37,796 nt of DNA from Comamonadaceae bacterium CG_4_9_14_3_um_filter_60_33 (GCA_002789915.1 PFUD01000104.1:1-37796); one strand, 5' to 3'. Counted from the first letter of the stretch, positions 23,018 through 31,702 are shown. Translations and numbers: made by a program. The notes: generated by a model not told the origin, from the sequence alone.

Positions 23018-23572
23018 ATGGACATTGACTACCGCCTGGCCTTCGAAATGGCGCCCGTGGGGCTGGCTTTGTCACGCAACCGCACCATGGTCAACTGCAA
23101 CCGGCACCTGTGCGAGATGTTCGGTGCTGCGCCCGATCAACTGATCGGCCAGTCATTCCAGTTGCTCTACCCCAGCGCGCTTGAATTCGAGCGCACCGGC
23201 GAGCGCATTGCGCCTTTGCTCAACCGCAACGGCACTTACGCCGATGACCGCATCATGAAACGGCTCGACGGCCGTTTCAGGGGCGAAACCTTCTGGTGCC
23301 ACGTGACCGGTCGCGCCCTTAACCAGGCAGCCCCGCACGAAGCTGGTATCTGGACCTTTGAAGACCTCAGCGCCAGCCGCCCGGTCAAGGCCGAGCTCAC
23401 GGCCCGCGAACGCGAAGTAGCGGCATTTTTGATGGTCGGCCTGACCAGCAAGGAGATCGGCAAAGCGCTCGCCATCAGCCACCGCACGGTCGAAATCTAC
23501 CGCGCCCGCTTGATGCGAAAATACAAGGCGTCCAATACCGGCGACCTGGTGCACAAATTGATGACCTCTTGA
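23018..23572 (+). CDS. PAS domain LuxR-type transcriptional regulator
   Basis: From ATG 23018 the protein has 184 residues: an N-terminal PAS domain (about 1-110, with FEMAPVGLALSRNRTMVNCNRHLCEMFGAAPDQLIG) and a C-terminal LuxR/GerE helix-turn-helix (about 122-184). The latter reads LTAREREVAAFLMVGLTSKEIGKALAISHRTVEIYRARLMRKY and is intact. It lacks a response-regulator receiver domain. The frame is open further upstream, but that part is promoter-like sequence. The divergent pairing with scoAB makes the CoA-transferase its likely target, with the PAS domain sensing a small ligand or redox state; this is inference. Confidence 0.85.
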   Translation: MDIDYRLAFEMAPVGLALSRNRTMVNCNRHLCEMFGAAPDQLIGQSFQLLYPSALEFERTGERIAPLLNRNGTYADDRIMKRLDGRFRGETFWCHVTGRALNQAAPHEAGIWTFEDLSASRPVKAELTAREREVAAFLMVGLTSKEIGKALAISHRTVEIYRARLMRKYKASNTGDLVHKLMTS

Positions 23573-23662
23573 TTGTGGTGCGCCAGCCTGCATCTGTTCC
23601 AGCAAGCAGGCCATGCGCCGCATTGGTCATGGTTACACACCCATTCACCCAAGGAGTCACTC

Positions 23663-23986
23663 ATGGTCACTGCAAAAAAATCACCCACCAAAAAAACTGT
23701 CGCTGCGCCAGTGGCTGAGGCGGCACTCAAAACGACGCCCAAAACGACGCCCGAGCTTGCGCTGAAAAAAGCCCCTGCCAAAAAAGCAACGGCCAGTAAA
23801 GTTACAACCAGCCCCGCAACTGTGCGGCCCGAGGTCACGCATGAACAGCGCCACAACTATATTGAAGTGGCCGCCTTCTATGTGGCGCAGCGGCGCGGCT
23901 TTGCCCCCGGCAATCCGCTGGATGACTGGGCCACGGCAGAAGTTGAAGTGGACGACCTGATCGCCACCGGCCACTTTTCAAAGTAA
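23663..23986 (+). CDS. Lys/Ala-rich DUF2934 protein
   Basis: The 107-residue protein starts at ATG 23663 with AAGGAG at 23651-23656. Residues 1-60 are a low-complexity, strongly basic tail (KKSPTKKTVAAPVAEAALK, KTTPKTTP, KKAPAKKATASK) like those of histone H1-like proteins, with a 12-bp direct repeat in the DNA behind KTTPKTTP. Residues 62-107 are a DUF2934 domain: HNYIEVAAFYVAQRRGF, then DDWATAEVEVDDLI. DUF2934 has no settled function. The basic tail suggests nucleic-acid binding, but this is inference. It lies after the PAS-LuxR gene on the same strand, 90 bp away. Confidence 0.8.
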   Translation: MVTAKKSPTKKTVAAPVAEAALKTTPKTTPELALKKAPAKKATASKVTTSPATVRPEVTHEQRHNYIEVAAFYVAQRRGFAPGNPLDDWATAEVEVDDLIATGHFSK

Positions 23987-24020
23987 ATAAACGCACCAAC
24001 CCAGGGCCTGCGCAGACAGC

Positions 24021-25766
24021 ATGATGGCGGCAGCAGATATTTCCGAATCCAATTTGGCTGACCTGCGGCTGGGCGAGGCCCTAGGCAGCACGGTCTTTGA
24101 TGCCATGGTGGAGAGCATGGCTGTGCTCGATGCGCAGGGCGTCATCGTGGCAGTCAACCAACGCTGGCATGAGTATGCACAGGCCAATGGTGCAACGACA
24201 GCGGTCAATCGCGCTGTTGGGCTGAATTATTTGGCGCTCTGTGACTGCGTGGTGGGTCAAGCACAGGCGCAAGAAGCCGGCCCTGTCGCTGCGGGCATTC
24301 GCGCCGTACTGAACGGTGAAAAGCAGGATTTTCATCTTGAATATCCCTGCCATGCAGTTGATCAAAGCCATTGGTTTCACCTGCATGTCAGTCCCCTGCG
24401 TGGCTCGCTGGCGGGTGTTTTGGTGGCCCATGAAGACATCACTCAGCGCGTGCTGGCTCAACAAGCGGTACTTGAGAGCGAACAGCGCTACCGCATGCTC
24501 TTTGAGATGTCGGGCGACGCCATCATGCTGACCGCGCCTGACGGCCATGTTTTTGACGCCAACCCGGCCGCTTGTCGCATGTTTCAGCGCAGCCGCGAAG
24601 AACTTTGCCAACTCGGGCGTAATGGCGTGGTCGACACCTCTGAAGCGCATCTGGCTGTGGCGCTGAAAGTGCGCCAGCAAACCGGTCACTTTGCCGGCGA
24701 AACCACCTTTTTGCGCAAGGACGGCTCAAAATTGATCGGCGAAGTGTCTTCGACGGTGTTCACCGACAAGGACGGCAACGCCCGCACCAGCATGGTCATC
24801 CGAGACGTTTCAGAGCGCAAGCGCATGGAAGCCGCGCTGAAAGACAACGAGCAACGCATGTCGGCGGTGTTTCAGGCCAGCCCGATTGGCATTGTGATCA
24901 GCAGGATCAAGACCGGCGAAATACTGGATGTGAACGAGGCTTGTTTGCGCCTGTATGGTTACACCCGCGAACAAGCCTTGGGTTACACCGCTGCCGAGCT
25001 GGGCGCCTATGTTTACCCTGAACAACGGCTGCGCCTGGTTCAATTGTTGAACGAGCAAGGCTATGCCAATGCCTTCGCGGTGGATTACCGTTCTCACACC
25101 GGCGAGCATGGTGTGCTCGAAGTGTCTGCGCGCCGTATCAGCATCCAGGGCGAATCCTGCCTGCTGGCCATGATGATGGATGTGACCGAGCGCCATCAGT
25201 CGGAGGCGCTGATGCATGAACAAGCCTTTCACGACCCATTGACACGGTTGCCCAACCGCCGCCTGCTGGGCGATCGTCTGCGTCAAACCATGGCAACAGC
25301 GCGGCGCAATGGCTATTTTGGTGCGCTGATTTACCTTGACCTGGACAACTTCAAACCGCTCAATGACACGCACGGTCATGACATGGGCGACTTGCTGCTG
25401 GTGGAAGTCGCCAAACGCCTGAGCCAAGTAGTGCGCGCCATGGACACCGTGGCCCGGGTCGGTGGTGACGAATTTGTGATTTTGCTCGACGAGCTCGACA
25501 CCACACTGGTCGCAGCCCGGGCGCAAGCGCTGGCCGTGGCCGAAAAAGTGCGCGATAAGCTCGATCGACCCTACCAGCTGACAGTCCACAGCGACGGCTT
25601 TGCCGACCGGATCATTGAGCACAACTGCTCAGCCAGCCTGGGCATTGTCTTGTTTGCCAACGACGACACCACCGACAAAGAGCTCCTCAGTTGGGCCGAT
25701 GCCGCCATGTATCAGGCAAAACACAACGGACGCAACCAGATTCATCTCTACCAGACGCCAGCCTGA
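24021..25766 (+). CDS. Diguanylate cyclase with three PAS domains
   Basis: The 581-residue protein makes cyclic di-GMP. Three PAS-like modules come first: about 25-150 (MVESMAVLDAQGVIVAVNQRW), about 155-275 (YRMLFEMSGDAIMLTAPDGHVF) and about 280-395 (MSAVFQASPIGIVISRIKTGEILDVNEACLRLYGY). The GGDEF domain (about 405-575) starts with HDPLTRLPNRRLL and has an intact active site, GGDEF at 481-485, preceded by the inhibitory I-site RAMD at 472-475. No EAL domain and no membrane segment are present, so it is probably a cytosolic sensor cyclase with product inhibition. The gene begins 34 bp after the DUF2934 gene and converges on the thioesterase gene. Confidence 0.93.
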   Translation: MMAAADISESNLADLRLGEALGSTVFDAMVESMAVLDAQGVIVAVNQRWHEYAQANGATTAVNRAVGLNYLALCDCVVGQAQAQEAGPVAAGIRAVLNGEKQDFHLEYPCHAVDQSHWFHLHVSPLRGSLAGVLVAHEDITQRVLAQQAVLESEQRYRMLFEMSGDAIMLTAPDGHVFDANPAACRMFQRSREELCQLGRNGVVDTSEAHLAVALKVRQQTGHFAGETTFLRKDGSKLIGEVSSTVFTDKDGNARTSMVIRDVSERKRMEAALKDNEQRMSAVFQASPIGIVISRIKTGEILDVNEACLRLYGYTREQALGYTAAELGAYVYPEQRLRLVQLLNEQGYANAFAVDYRSHTGEHGVLEVSARRISIQGESCLLAMMMDVTERHQSEALMHEQAFHDPLTRLPNRRLLGDRLRQTMATARRNGYFGALIYLDLDNFKPLNDTHGHDMGDLLLVEVAKRLSQVVRAMDTVARVGGDEFVILLDELDTTLVAARAQALAVAEKVRDKLDRPYQLTVHSDGFADRIIEHNCSASLGIVLFANDDTTDKELLSWADAAMYQAKHNGRNQIHLYQTPA

Positions 25767-25783
25767 GCGTTTGCCAGGTTTTG

Positions 25784-26203
25784 TTAGGCGACGATGGCGC
25801 GCACGCGGTCGGGCAGGTCAATCGCTTTTTGCTTGGGAAAGTCCACCCAGATCGTGGTGGCGCCGCCGGCAGCGTAGATCACGCCGGGCTGGTCGAGCCT
25901 CTCCATGGTGGCCCAGGTTTCAAAAGTGGTACGCGCCGGGTCGCTGGTGTACATCTTGAGCAACACGTTGCCCGGGTATTCCAGTTGCTTGTAAAAATTG
26001 CAAAACGCGTTGACGATCAGTGGCCCTTCGCCCATCGGATTGACCATGCAACCAGTGGCGAGCATCCAGTCGACGCGACCGGTTTCGAGGTAGCGAAAGT
26101 AAGTGGTGTTGTTGACGTGGCCCATGGCGTCCATGTCGCCCCAGCGGATCGGGATCACCACCTCAAACACCAGCTTTTTTTGTTCCGGAATATCAAATTT
26201 CAT
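25784..26203 (-). CDS. Acyl-CoA thioesterase, hotdog (4HBT) fold
   Basis: The 139-residue protein has the 4-hydroxybenzoyl-CoA thioesterase family motif RWGDMDAMGHVNNTTYFRYLETGRVDW near its N-terminus, with the catalytic Asp in GDMD. Family members hydrolyse acyl- or aryl-CoA. The usual length is 130-150 residues. Its ATG overlaps the ubiC stop by 4 bp and has AAAGGAA upstream, so it is translated with ubiC. A thioesterase next to ubiC suggests, without proof, a role near 4-hydroxybenzoate or aromatic CoA metabolism; a general fatty acyl-CoA role is equally possible. Confidence 0.88.
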   Translation of the reverse strand: MKFDIPEQKKLVFEVVIPIRWGDMDAMGHVNNTTYFRYLETGRVDWMLATGCMVNPMGEGPLIVNAFCNFYKQLEYPGNVLLKMYTSDPARTTFETWATMERLDQPGVIYAAGGATTIWVDFPKQKAIDLPDRVRAIVA

Positions 26204-26787
26204 ACGTCTTGTTTCCTTTGCTTGAAATTACTCTGAGGCGCGCCGCCCGGCCAGCACCAACAGCTGGCCGGGGCGACAAACACCTCCATCACCAGCAGCG
26301 CTGCGCCATGGCGGGTAAATACCGAACGCCGCGCTGACAAGGTTTGCGTGACCAGAGGCTTGCCCGTGGCCGCCTGCCAGGAACTGGCCACATGGCGCTG
26401 CAACCGGCTTTGGCGCTGGAGCTGGTTGTAGGCCAGCGGCGCCCGCGAAATGCCCGAACGTTTGAACAACACATCGGCCAGCGGGCGGCTCCCCAAGCCC
26501 CGCACCGAGCGCCAGGCGCCCACAGAGGCAGCATGCGCCGTGACACTGCGGGCAAACACCATGGGCTGGCCATCCACCCGCAACAGCACCTCGCGCGCGT
26601 AGCCGATGCTCCGCCCAGCCAATCCCAAGGCCCGTGATTCATCGACGCTGAGCGCCTGGCGCCCCTGCGCCAGCACTTGCACACTGAAGCGCTCACCCGT
26701 GGCCGCCAGCCGGGCACTGAGCGAGCCCGAGGCTTGCAGCCAACGCCGCAAGCCGCCGCGCCTGGGGGTGAAGATTTGCCAGCCCAT
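26200..26787 (-). CDS. ubiC: Chorismate--pyruvate lyase UbiC
   Basis: UbiC converts chorismate to 4-hydroxybenzoate and pyruvate, the first committed step of ubiquinone synthesis. The 195-residue protein has IGYAREVLLRVDGQPMVFARSV (Arg65 matches the catalytic Arg), the middle LGSRPLADVLF, and ARRSVFTRHGAALLVMEVFVAP with Glu168 in the catalytic position. The ATG at 26787 shares one base with the stop of the EamA gene; the frame stays open upstream, but that part lies inside the EamA coding region. The C-terminal tail after about residue 173 is short and variable. It sits in the middle of a three-gene overlapping operon. Confidence 0.87.
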   Translation of the reverse strand: MGWQIFTPRRGGLRRWLQASGSLSARLAATGERFSVQVLAQGRQALSVDESRALGLAGRSIGYAREVLLRVDGQPMVFARSVTAHAASVGAWRSVRGLGSRPLADVLFKRSGISRAPLAYNQLQRQSRLQRHVASSWQAATGKPLVTQTLSARRSVFTRHGAALLVMEVFVAPASCWCWPGGAPQSNFKQRKQDV

Positions 26788-27689
26788 CAACGATGCGCCC
26801 TGATCGAGATCAGAATGCCCATCACAAACAACACTGCGGCCCAGGCTTGTACCGAGGTAGGCAAGGCACCGTCCCAGACAAAAGAATAAAACAGGGCAAA
26901 CAAGGTTTCGCTCACAATCAACTGGCCACACAAACTGACGCTCAGGCGCTGGCTGGCCACGTTCCACAAAATGCTGGCAGCCCAGCCAGAACCAATGCCG
27001 GTGGCAATGCAGGCCATCACAATGACAGCCCGATTGTCCAAGGCTGCAAGCGTATTCATGTCAGAACCCAGCAGCAGCCACAGCACAAAAGCGCCCACGC
27101 CAGTGGCCACACCAATCCAATTAGCCCATTCGGTGGCGCTGACTTCGGGGTGGCGCTTGAGCCAGGCCGCGTTGACCAGGGCAAAAGCCGTCCAGCTCAA
27201 CATGGCCCCCAGCGCCAGCAGCGCACCCCACCAGAACTGGCCACCTTCGGCGGGCAGTCTTGCTGCCTGACTCAAGGTGGATTGCATCATCAGCGCCAGT
27301 CCGCCCAAAGTGAGAAGCAAGCCTGGCAACAAGCCCGCCCATTTGAGGCGGGCGGGCTTGCCCAGTAACATGACCCAGATCGGGATGGTGCCAATGATGA
27401 GGGTGGGCACCTCGGTGCCCGCATAGACGATGCTTTGCGCCAGCAACAGGTAATACCCGGTGGCGCCCAGCAGGCTCATGCCCAAAGCGGTTGCCGCCTG
27501 ACGCACTGTGGGCCAGGTGTGGCTGCGCCAAGTGACCAGCATGGCCAGTGCGGCGACGCCACCGTAGCTGACAAAGCGCCCGGCCGTCAGGTCGACCGAA
27601 CTCAAGCCCGGCGTCATGCGCGGCACCACGAACACCATGCCCCACAACGCGCCCGCGGCGAGGCCCGCCAGCAATCCCGTCAGCATCAA
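26787..27689 (-). CDS. EamA/DMT family permease
   Basis: The 300-residue inner-membrane protein has ten predicted membrane segments in two EamA repeats. It starts MMLTGLLAGLAAGALWGMVFVVPRM and has the inter-repeat region PTLIIGTIPIWVMLLGKPARLKW; the end carries SETLFALFYSFVWDGALPTSVQAWAAVLFVMGILI. DMT exporters carry amino acids or other metabolites and the substrate is unknown here. It is the first gene of the set followed by ubiC, whose start overlaps its stop by one base. A GC-rich inverted repeat (27330-27339 with 27351-27360) lies within the gene and may form a strong intragenic hairpin. Confidence 0.85.
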   Translation of the reverse strand: MMLTGLLAGLAAGALWGMVFVVPRMTPGLSSVDLTAGRFVSYGGVAALAMLVTWRSHTWPTVRQAATALGMSLLGATGYYLLLAQSIVYAGTEVPTLIIGTIPIWVMLLGKPARLKWAGLLPGLLLTLGGLALMMQSTLSQAARLPAEGGQFWWGALLALGAMLSWTAFALVNAAWLKRHPEVSATEWANWIGVATGVGAFVLWLLLGSDMNTLAALDNRAVIVMACIATGIGSGWAASILWNVASQRLSVSLCGQLIVSETLFALFYSFVWDGALPTSVQAWAAVLFVMGILISIRAHR

Positions 27690-27692
27690 GTT

Positions 27693-28475
27693 TTACACCG
27701 CAAAGCCATCGTCGGCCGAGATCACGGCGCCGTTGATGAAATGGCTTTGGTCGGAGCACAGCATCACCAGCAGCGCGTCGAGGTCCTGCGGCTGGCCGAT
27801 GCGTTTGCGCGGCAGCATTTGAATCAGTTTTTGGCCTGGCTCGGTCTGCCAGTGCGCGTGGTTGATCTCGGTGTCGATGTAGCCCGGGCAAATGGCGTTG
27901 ACGTTGATGCCAAAACGGCCCCACTCCCCGGCCATGGCTTTGGTCATCTGGATCACCGCCGCCTTGCTCATGCAATAGACGCCAATTTTGGGCAAGACCT
28001 TGAGGCCCGCCATACTCGCGATGTTGACGATACGCCCGCCGGTAAAGCTGCCTGGCGCTACCCCTTGCGCGCGCGCCAGCATGCGCTTGCCTACCTCTTG
28101 TGCCACAAAAAATGCGCCTTTGACGTTGGTGTCAAAGATGAAATCGAAATCATCCTGGCGCACGTCCTGCAACTTCTGGGTGGTGCTGACACCCGAGTTG
28201 TTGACCAAAATGTCGATCGAGCCGACCTCGGTCTCGGCATGCGCCACGGCCGACTTGATGGAGGCCTGATCCGTCACGTCGAGCTCGATCACATGGGCGT
28301 CGCCGCCCGCGCCTTCAATTTGGGCGCGCAAGGCCTTGAGCCGCTCAACACGGCGACTGGCCAGCACCACAGCGGCACCAGCTGTCGCCAAAGTGCGGGC
28401 AAATTGCGCACCCAAGCCACCCGAGGCGCCGGTGATCAGGGCCACTCGGCCCGAGAGGTCAATGCTGTATGCCAT
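27693..28475 (-). CDS. SDR family oxidoreductase
   Basis: The 260-residue protein is a classical short-chain dehydrogenase. It has the dinucleotide motif TGASGGLG (about 15-22), the NNSG motif, the active-site Ser in NIASMAG and YCMSK (Tyr and Lys of the catalytic triad), and ICPGYIDTEI after it. The ASRR after strand beta-2 (about residue 40) suggests NADP as well as NAD use, which is not settled. The substrate is unknown, although 3-hydroxyacyl-CoA is plausible from its neighbours. GGAGAAA precedes the ATG at 28475. It is divergent from ETF-QO around a 22-bp palindrome and precedes the EamA gene by 3 bp. Confidence 0.9.
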   Translation of the reverse strand: MAYSIDLSGRVALITGASGGLGAQFARTLATAGAAVVLASRRVERLKALRAQIEGAGGDAHVIELDVTDQASIKSAVAHAETEVGSIDILVNNSGVSTTQKLQDVRQDDFDFIFDTNVKGAFFVAQEVGKRMLARAQGVAPGSFTGGRIVNIASMAGLKVLPKIGVYCMSKAAVIQMTKAMAGEWGRFGINVNAICPGYIDTEINHAHWQTEPGQKLIQMLPRKRIGQPQDLDALLVMLCSDQSHFINGAVISADDGFAV

Positions 28476-28501
28476 GGCTATTTCTCCAGTAATTTCGTTA
28501 G

Positions 28502-28523
28502 AAATAGAACGACCGTTCTATTT
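28502..28523. promoter_or_regulatory. 22-bp perfect palindrome, TetR-type operator candidate
   Basis: AAATAGAACG and CGTTCTATTT form perfect 10-bp arms around a 2-bp AC spacer. It lies 27 bp before the SDR ATG and 109 bp before the ETF-QO ATG. For ETF-QO a -10-like TAAAAT (28540-28545) would put the -35 inside the palindrome. Size and symmetry fit TetR-family repressors; no such gene is in the window. Confidence 0.6.
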
Positions 28524-28631
28524 AGATCAATAGCTTGCCTAAAATCCGATTTTGTCGAAGACAATGTGCAGACGTGTCGACCAAGCGCAGATTGGCAAGA
28601 GTTTAATCAGTTGAGAAAGTGAGCCCCAACC

Positions 28632-30323
28632 ATGACACCACAAGACATCCTGACCCAGCACGGTCCCCGCGAATCGATGGACTACGACGTGGTCGTGGTC
28701 GGCGGCGGCCCGGCCGGCCTGGCCACCGCCATTCGCCTCAAACAGTTAGCCGCAGAAAAAGGCACCGACGCGTCGGTGGTGGTGCTGGAAAAAGGCTCCG
28801 AGCCCGGCGCCCACATCCTCTCGGGCGCCGTGCTCGACCCCAAGTCGCTCACCGAGCTGTTTCCCAACTGGAAGGCCATGGGTGCACCCTTGAACCAACC
28901 GGTCACCGACGAAGCCATGATCTTCCTAAGTGAGACCAGCGGCTACCGCACGCCCAACTTCATGTTGCCCGAATGCAGCCAGAACCACGGCAACTACATC
29001 ATCAGCCTGGGCGCATTGACGCGCTGGCTGGCCGAGCAGGCTGAAGCGCTGGGCGTGGAAATCTTCCCCGGTTTTGCCGCCGCCGAAGTGCTGTACGACG
29101 ACGCCGGTGCGGTCAAAGGCGTCGCCACCGGCAACATGGGTATCGAGAAAAATGGCGAGCCCGGCCCCAACTTCCAGATCGGCATGGAACTGCTGGGCAA
29201 ATACACCGTCTTTGCCGAAGGCTCGCGCGGCCACCTGGGCAAGCAGGTCATTGAAAAGTTCAAGCTCGACGAAGGCTGCGAGCCGCAAAGCTATGCCATC
29301 GGCATCAAGGAGCTGTGGCAGGCCGAGCCCAGCCGCCATGAACCTGGTCTGGTGGTGCACACCGCCGGTTGGCCGATGGAAAACGACACCTACGGCGGCT
29401 CTTTCCTGTACCACATGGAGGACAACAAGATCGCCTTGGGTTTCATCACCGGCCTGAACTACGCCAACCCCTACCTGAGCCCGTTCGAGGAATTCCAGCG
29501 CTGGAAGACGCACCCCAACATCCGCTGGTACCTGGAAAACGAGCAAGGTGAAGTCACAGGCAAACGCCTGGCCTACGGCGCGCGCGCCATCACCGCCGGC
29601 GGCTTGATGGCCCTGCCCAAGACCGTGTTCCCCGGTGGCGCGCTGGTGGGCTGCGAGGCCGGCTTTTTGAACGTGAGCCGCATCAAAGGCAGCCACACCG
29701 CCATCAAGTCTGGCATGTTGGCGGCCGAAGCTGCGTATGAGGCGGTAACCGCTGGCCGCTCGCACGACGAACTGACAGCCTACCCGGAGGCTTTTGAAGC
29801 CAGCTGGCTGTACACCGAGCTCAACAAGTCACGCAACTTCAAGGCGTGGTTCAAGCACGGTCTCACCGTTGGTACGCTCATGAATGGCCTGGAGCAGTTT
29901 GGCCTGAACGGCCGCATGCCGTGGACCATCCACCGCGACAAGCCAGACCACGCTTACCTGAAACCCGCCTCAGAATGCAAACCCATTGACTACCCCAAAC
30001 CCGACGGCAAGCTCACTTTTGATCGCTTGAGCAGCGTCTTCATCAGCAACGCCAACCACGAGGAAAACCAGCCATCGCACCTGACCCTGAAAGATGCCAG
30101 CGTGCCGGTGGCCATCAATCTGGCCAAGTACGCGGGGCCAGAGGCGCGCTATTGCCCGGCTGGTGTCTATGAATTTATCAAGGACAACAGCGGCGCTGAC
30201 AAACTGCAGATCAACGCCGCCAACTGCGTGCATTGCAAAACCTGCGACATCAAGGACCCGACACAAAACATCGTCTGGGTCACGCCCGAGGGCGGCGGCG
30301 GGCCAAATTACGCGGGGATGTAG
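28632..30323 (+). CDS. Electron transfer flavoprotein-ubiquinone oxidoreductase (ETF-QO)
   Basis: ETF-QO passes electrons from reduced ETF, loaded by acyl-CoA and related dehydrogenases, to ubiquinone at the inner membrane. The 563-residue protein has the FAD motif VVVGGGPAGLATAIRL (about 21-36), the family text GAHILSGAVLDPKSL, GGSFLYHMEDNKIALGFITGL and ALPKTVFPGGALVGCEAGF. At the C-terminus is a single [4Fe-4S] ligand set, Cys508, Cys532, Cys535 and Cys538 (CVHCKTCDIKDP). The length is as expected without a mitochondrial leader. No ETF alpha or beta genes are in the window. It is divergent from the SDR gene around the TetR-type palindrome. Confidence 0.95.
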   Translation: MTPQDILTQHGPRESMDYDVVVVGGGPAGLATAIRLKQLAAEKGTDASVVVLEKGSEPGAHILSGAVLDPKSLTELFPNWKAMGAPLNQPVTDEAMIFLSETSGYRTPNFMLPECSQNHGNYIISLGALTRWLAEQAEALGVEIFPGFAAAEVLYDDAGAVKGVATGNMGIEKNGEPGPNFQIGMELLGKYTVFAEGSRGHLGKQVIEKFKLDEGCEPQSYAIGIKELWQAEPSRHEPGLVVHTAGWPMENDTYGGSFLYHMEDNKIALGFITGLNYANPYLSPFEEFQRWKTHPNIRWYLENEQGEVTGKRLAYGARAITAGGLMALPKTVFPGGALVGCEAGFLNVSRIKGSHTAIKSGMLAAEAAYEAVTAGRSHDELTAYPEAFEASWLYTELNKSRNFKAWFKHGLTVGTLMNGLEQFGLNGRMPWTIHRDKPDHAYLKPASECKPIDYPKPDGKLTFDRLSSVFISNANHEENQPSHLTLKDASVPVAINLAKYAGPEARYCPAGVYEFIKDNSGADKLQINAANCVHCKTCDIKDPTQNIVWVTPEGGGGPNYAGM

Positions 30324-30440
30324 CTCAACCGCAGCTTTTTGGGTCAACGCATCGGGACGTCTGCCGCTTCCGCAGGCTTTAAGACCGATGAGATTCGGCA
30401 GGTGATCAGTGTTGACTTTCCGACGGGCAGTCAAATTCAG

Positions 30441-31238
30441 TCATTTCTGAGCCTTGTAGTGCGGGATCGCAACGGTCTCGGGCTGGCCCTCTGGATGGAT
30501 GGAGAGATTCAACCCCTTGTTCCATTGGGCCAGCATCTCCGTCCCAAGCTCACGGAATGACACGTTGTTGTGCATATAGAGCGTTGCCTCGCTAACAGCG
30601 TAGAGCACGCCTTGCGCGTCTGTCCGTGAGATTGCAGTGGGTGCGTGCAAAAGCAATGAGCGCCCGGGCCTTTGGCCAGCACTTGGTACCGCCCATGGTC
30701 AGTGCGAGGATGTGCGATGGGTTGTATGCGGTCGTGGTCACCAGGTCGTAGATCGGTGATAGTCGAACGGCGCTTTCCGTGTTGTCGTACAGCACCCCAA
30801 AATTTTTCAAATGGGCATCACCATTTCTTTAGGCATTGCGCCAGAGATGCCTGAATGAACCGCATAGCGGGCGAGCAGGCTCTCAAACAGACCTTCTGCG
30901 CCATCGTGGGCCAGAAGGTCGCTCAGGTTTTCGGTCGGTACATCAGGCATGCCTTCGCCCGGCATGGCAAAACGCAGTCTGCCAATTTGAGATTTCCCGA
31001 CGATCTTGAGCAAGGCCAGCGCGTCAAAATGTGGGATCACTTTACTGAATTCTTTGCGCAAGCGCTCAGCCAGCGCACCCTCTGGCAGATTCATGTCAAA
31101 GACGGGGTGCAGCGTCTTGTAATGCGAAATGTAGTGCTCACGCGCGACCGGCATGCTCAACGACATGAGCACAGAAGTCTTTGCATGGTGCCGAATGTGC
31201 CTCCGCTTGAGGGCGACAAGTGGGAATGAAGCCTGCAA
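30441..31238 (-). pseudogene. hipA: hipA-family kinase toxin, internally deleted and frameshifted
   Basis: Three pieces of one HipA-like protein lie in order in different frames. The first (about 31170-30830) has MNLPEGALAERLRKEF and GKSQIGRLRFAMPGE, and ends HSGISGAMPK. It then jumps directly into RNGDAHLKNFGVLYDN...SPIYDLVTTTAY (about 30836-30640). This drops roughly 150 residues of the ATP-binding core and shifts the frame. A second shift near 30630 leads to the last piece, TDAQGVLYAVSEATLYMHNN, ending at TGA 30441. The conserved N-terminus before the first piece is missing or unrecognisable. With two shifts and the deletion it cannot make an active kinase. No hipB is present. Confidence 0.8.
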
Positions 31239-31293
31239 AACAATACTTTTAAATGTCTAAGGGATTTGTTGCATCTTTTGTATGTCGCGACAA

Positions 31294-31318
31294 AAAGCCT
31301 GCCAGCTTAGGAGGCTTT
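31294..31318 (-). terminator. Weak terminator-like hairpin, minus strand
   Basis: AAAGCCT and AGGCTTT (7-bp arms, 11-bp loop) are followed on the minus strand by a run of five T. It sits between the hipA remnant and the Phd antitoxin gene, with no minus-strand gene directly upstream of it, so it may be a relic. Confidence 0.3.
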
Positions 31319-31396
31319 GCTCACCATTTCACGCCTGAATGAGACCACACTTTTCAGCTTGATGCTAATATGTGGGCTTATTTGAAAGGTAAGACC

Positions 31397-31702
31397 ATGC
31401 AAGTGTCCATCCGCGAACTCAAAGCCAACCCGGCCCGCGCCATTGCCATGACGCACACCGGGCAGCGCGTACAGATTACCTCGCACCGCAAAGTGGTGGC
31501 CGAACTGGTGGCGCCTGCACCCGTCACCCCGCCCCCGCGCGATTTGACCGATGAAGAGGCCATTGCGCGACTGATGGCCTCGGGCTTTGTAGCCGAGCCG
31601 GCAACCCGGCCATTCAAACTACCAAAGGCCGTTGTTTTTCCACCTGGTCCCGACGGTCAAACCATGAGTGACTTGGTCATTGAAATGCGGGGACCCCGGT
31701 GA
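31397..31702 (+). CDS. Type II antitoxin, Phd/YefM family
   Basis: The 101-residue protein starts at ATG 31397 (MQVSIRELKANPARAIAMTHTGQRV). It then has the Phd/YefM N-terminal fold with QITSHRKVVAEL, which dimerises and binds the operator. A proline-rich joint (PAPVTPPPRD) leads to a C-terminal tail (about 55-101) that would wrap the toxin. The next gene overlaps it by 4 bp (GTGA), the usual antitoxin-toxin coupling. It follows a hipA remnant, so this spot has held more than one toxin-antitoxin unit. A possible -10 TAATAT lies at about 31368. The partner is PIN-type, so the pair could be called Phd/VapC-like. Confidence 0.85.
   Translation: MQVSIRELKANPARAIAMTHTGQRVQITSHRKVVAELVAPAPVTPPPRDLTDEEAIARLMASGFVAEPATRPFKLPKAVVFPPGPDGQTMSDLVIEMRGPR

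Noticed and set aside
27330-27360. Strong GC hairpin as a terminator
   Set aside because: It lies inside the EamA coding region and has no T-run on either strand; noted only within that gene's entry.
30855-31229. Plus-strand frame of 124 codons over the hipA remnant
   Set aside because: It matches no family known to me, and the opposite strand carries recognisable HipA text.
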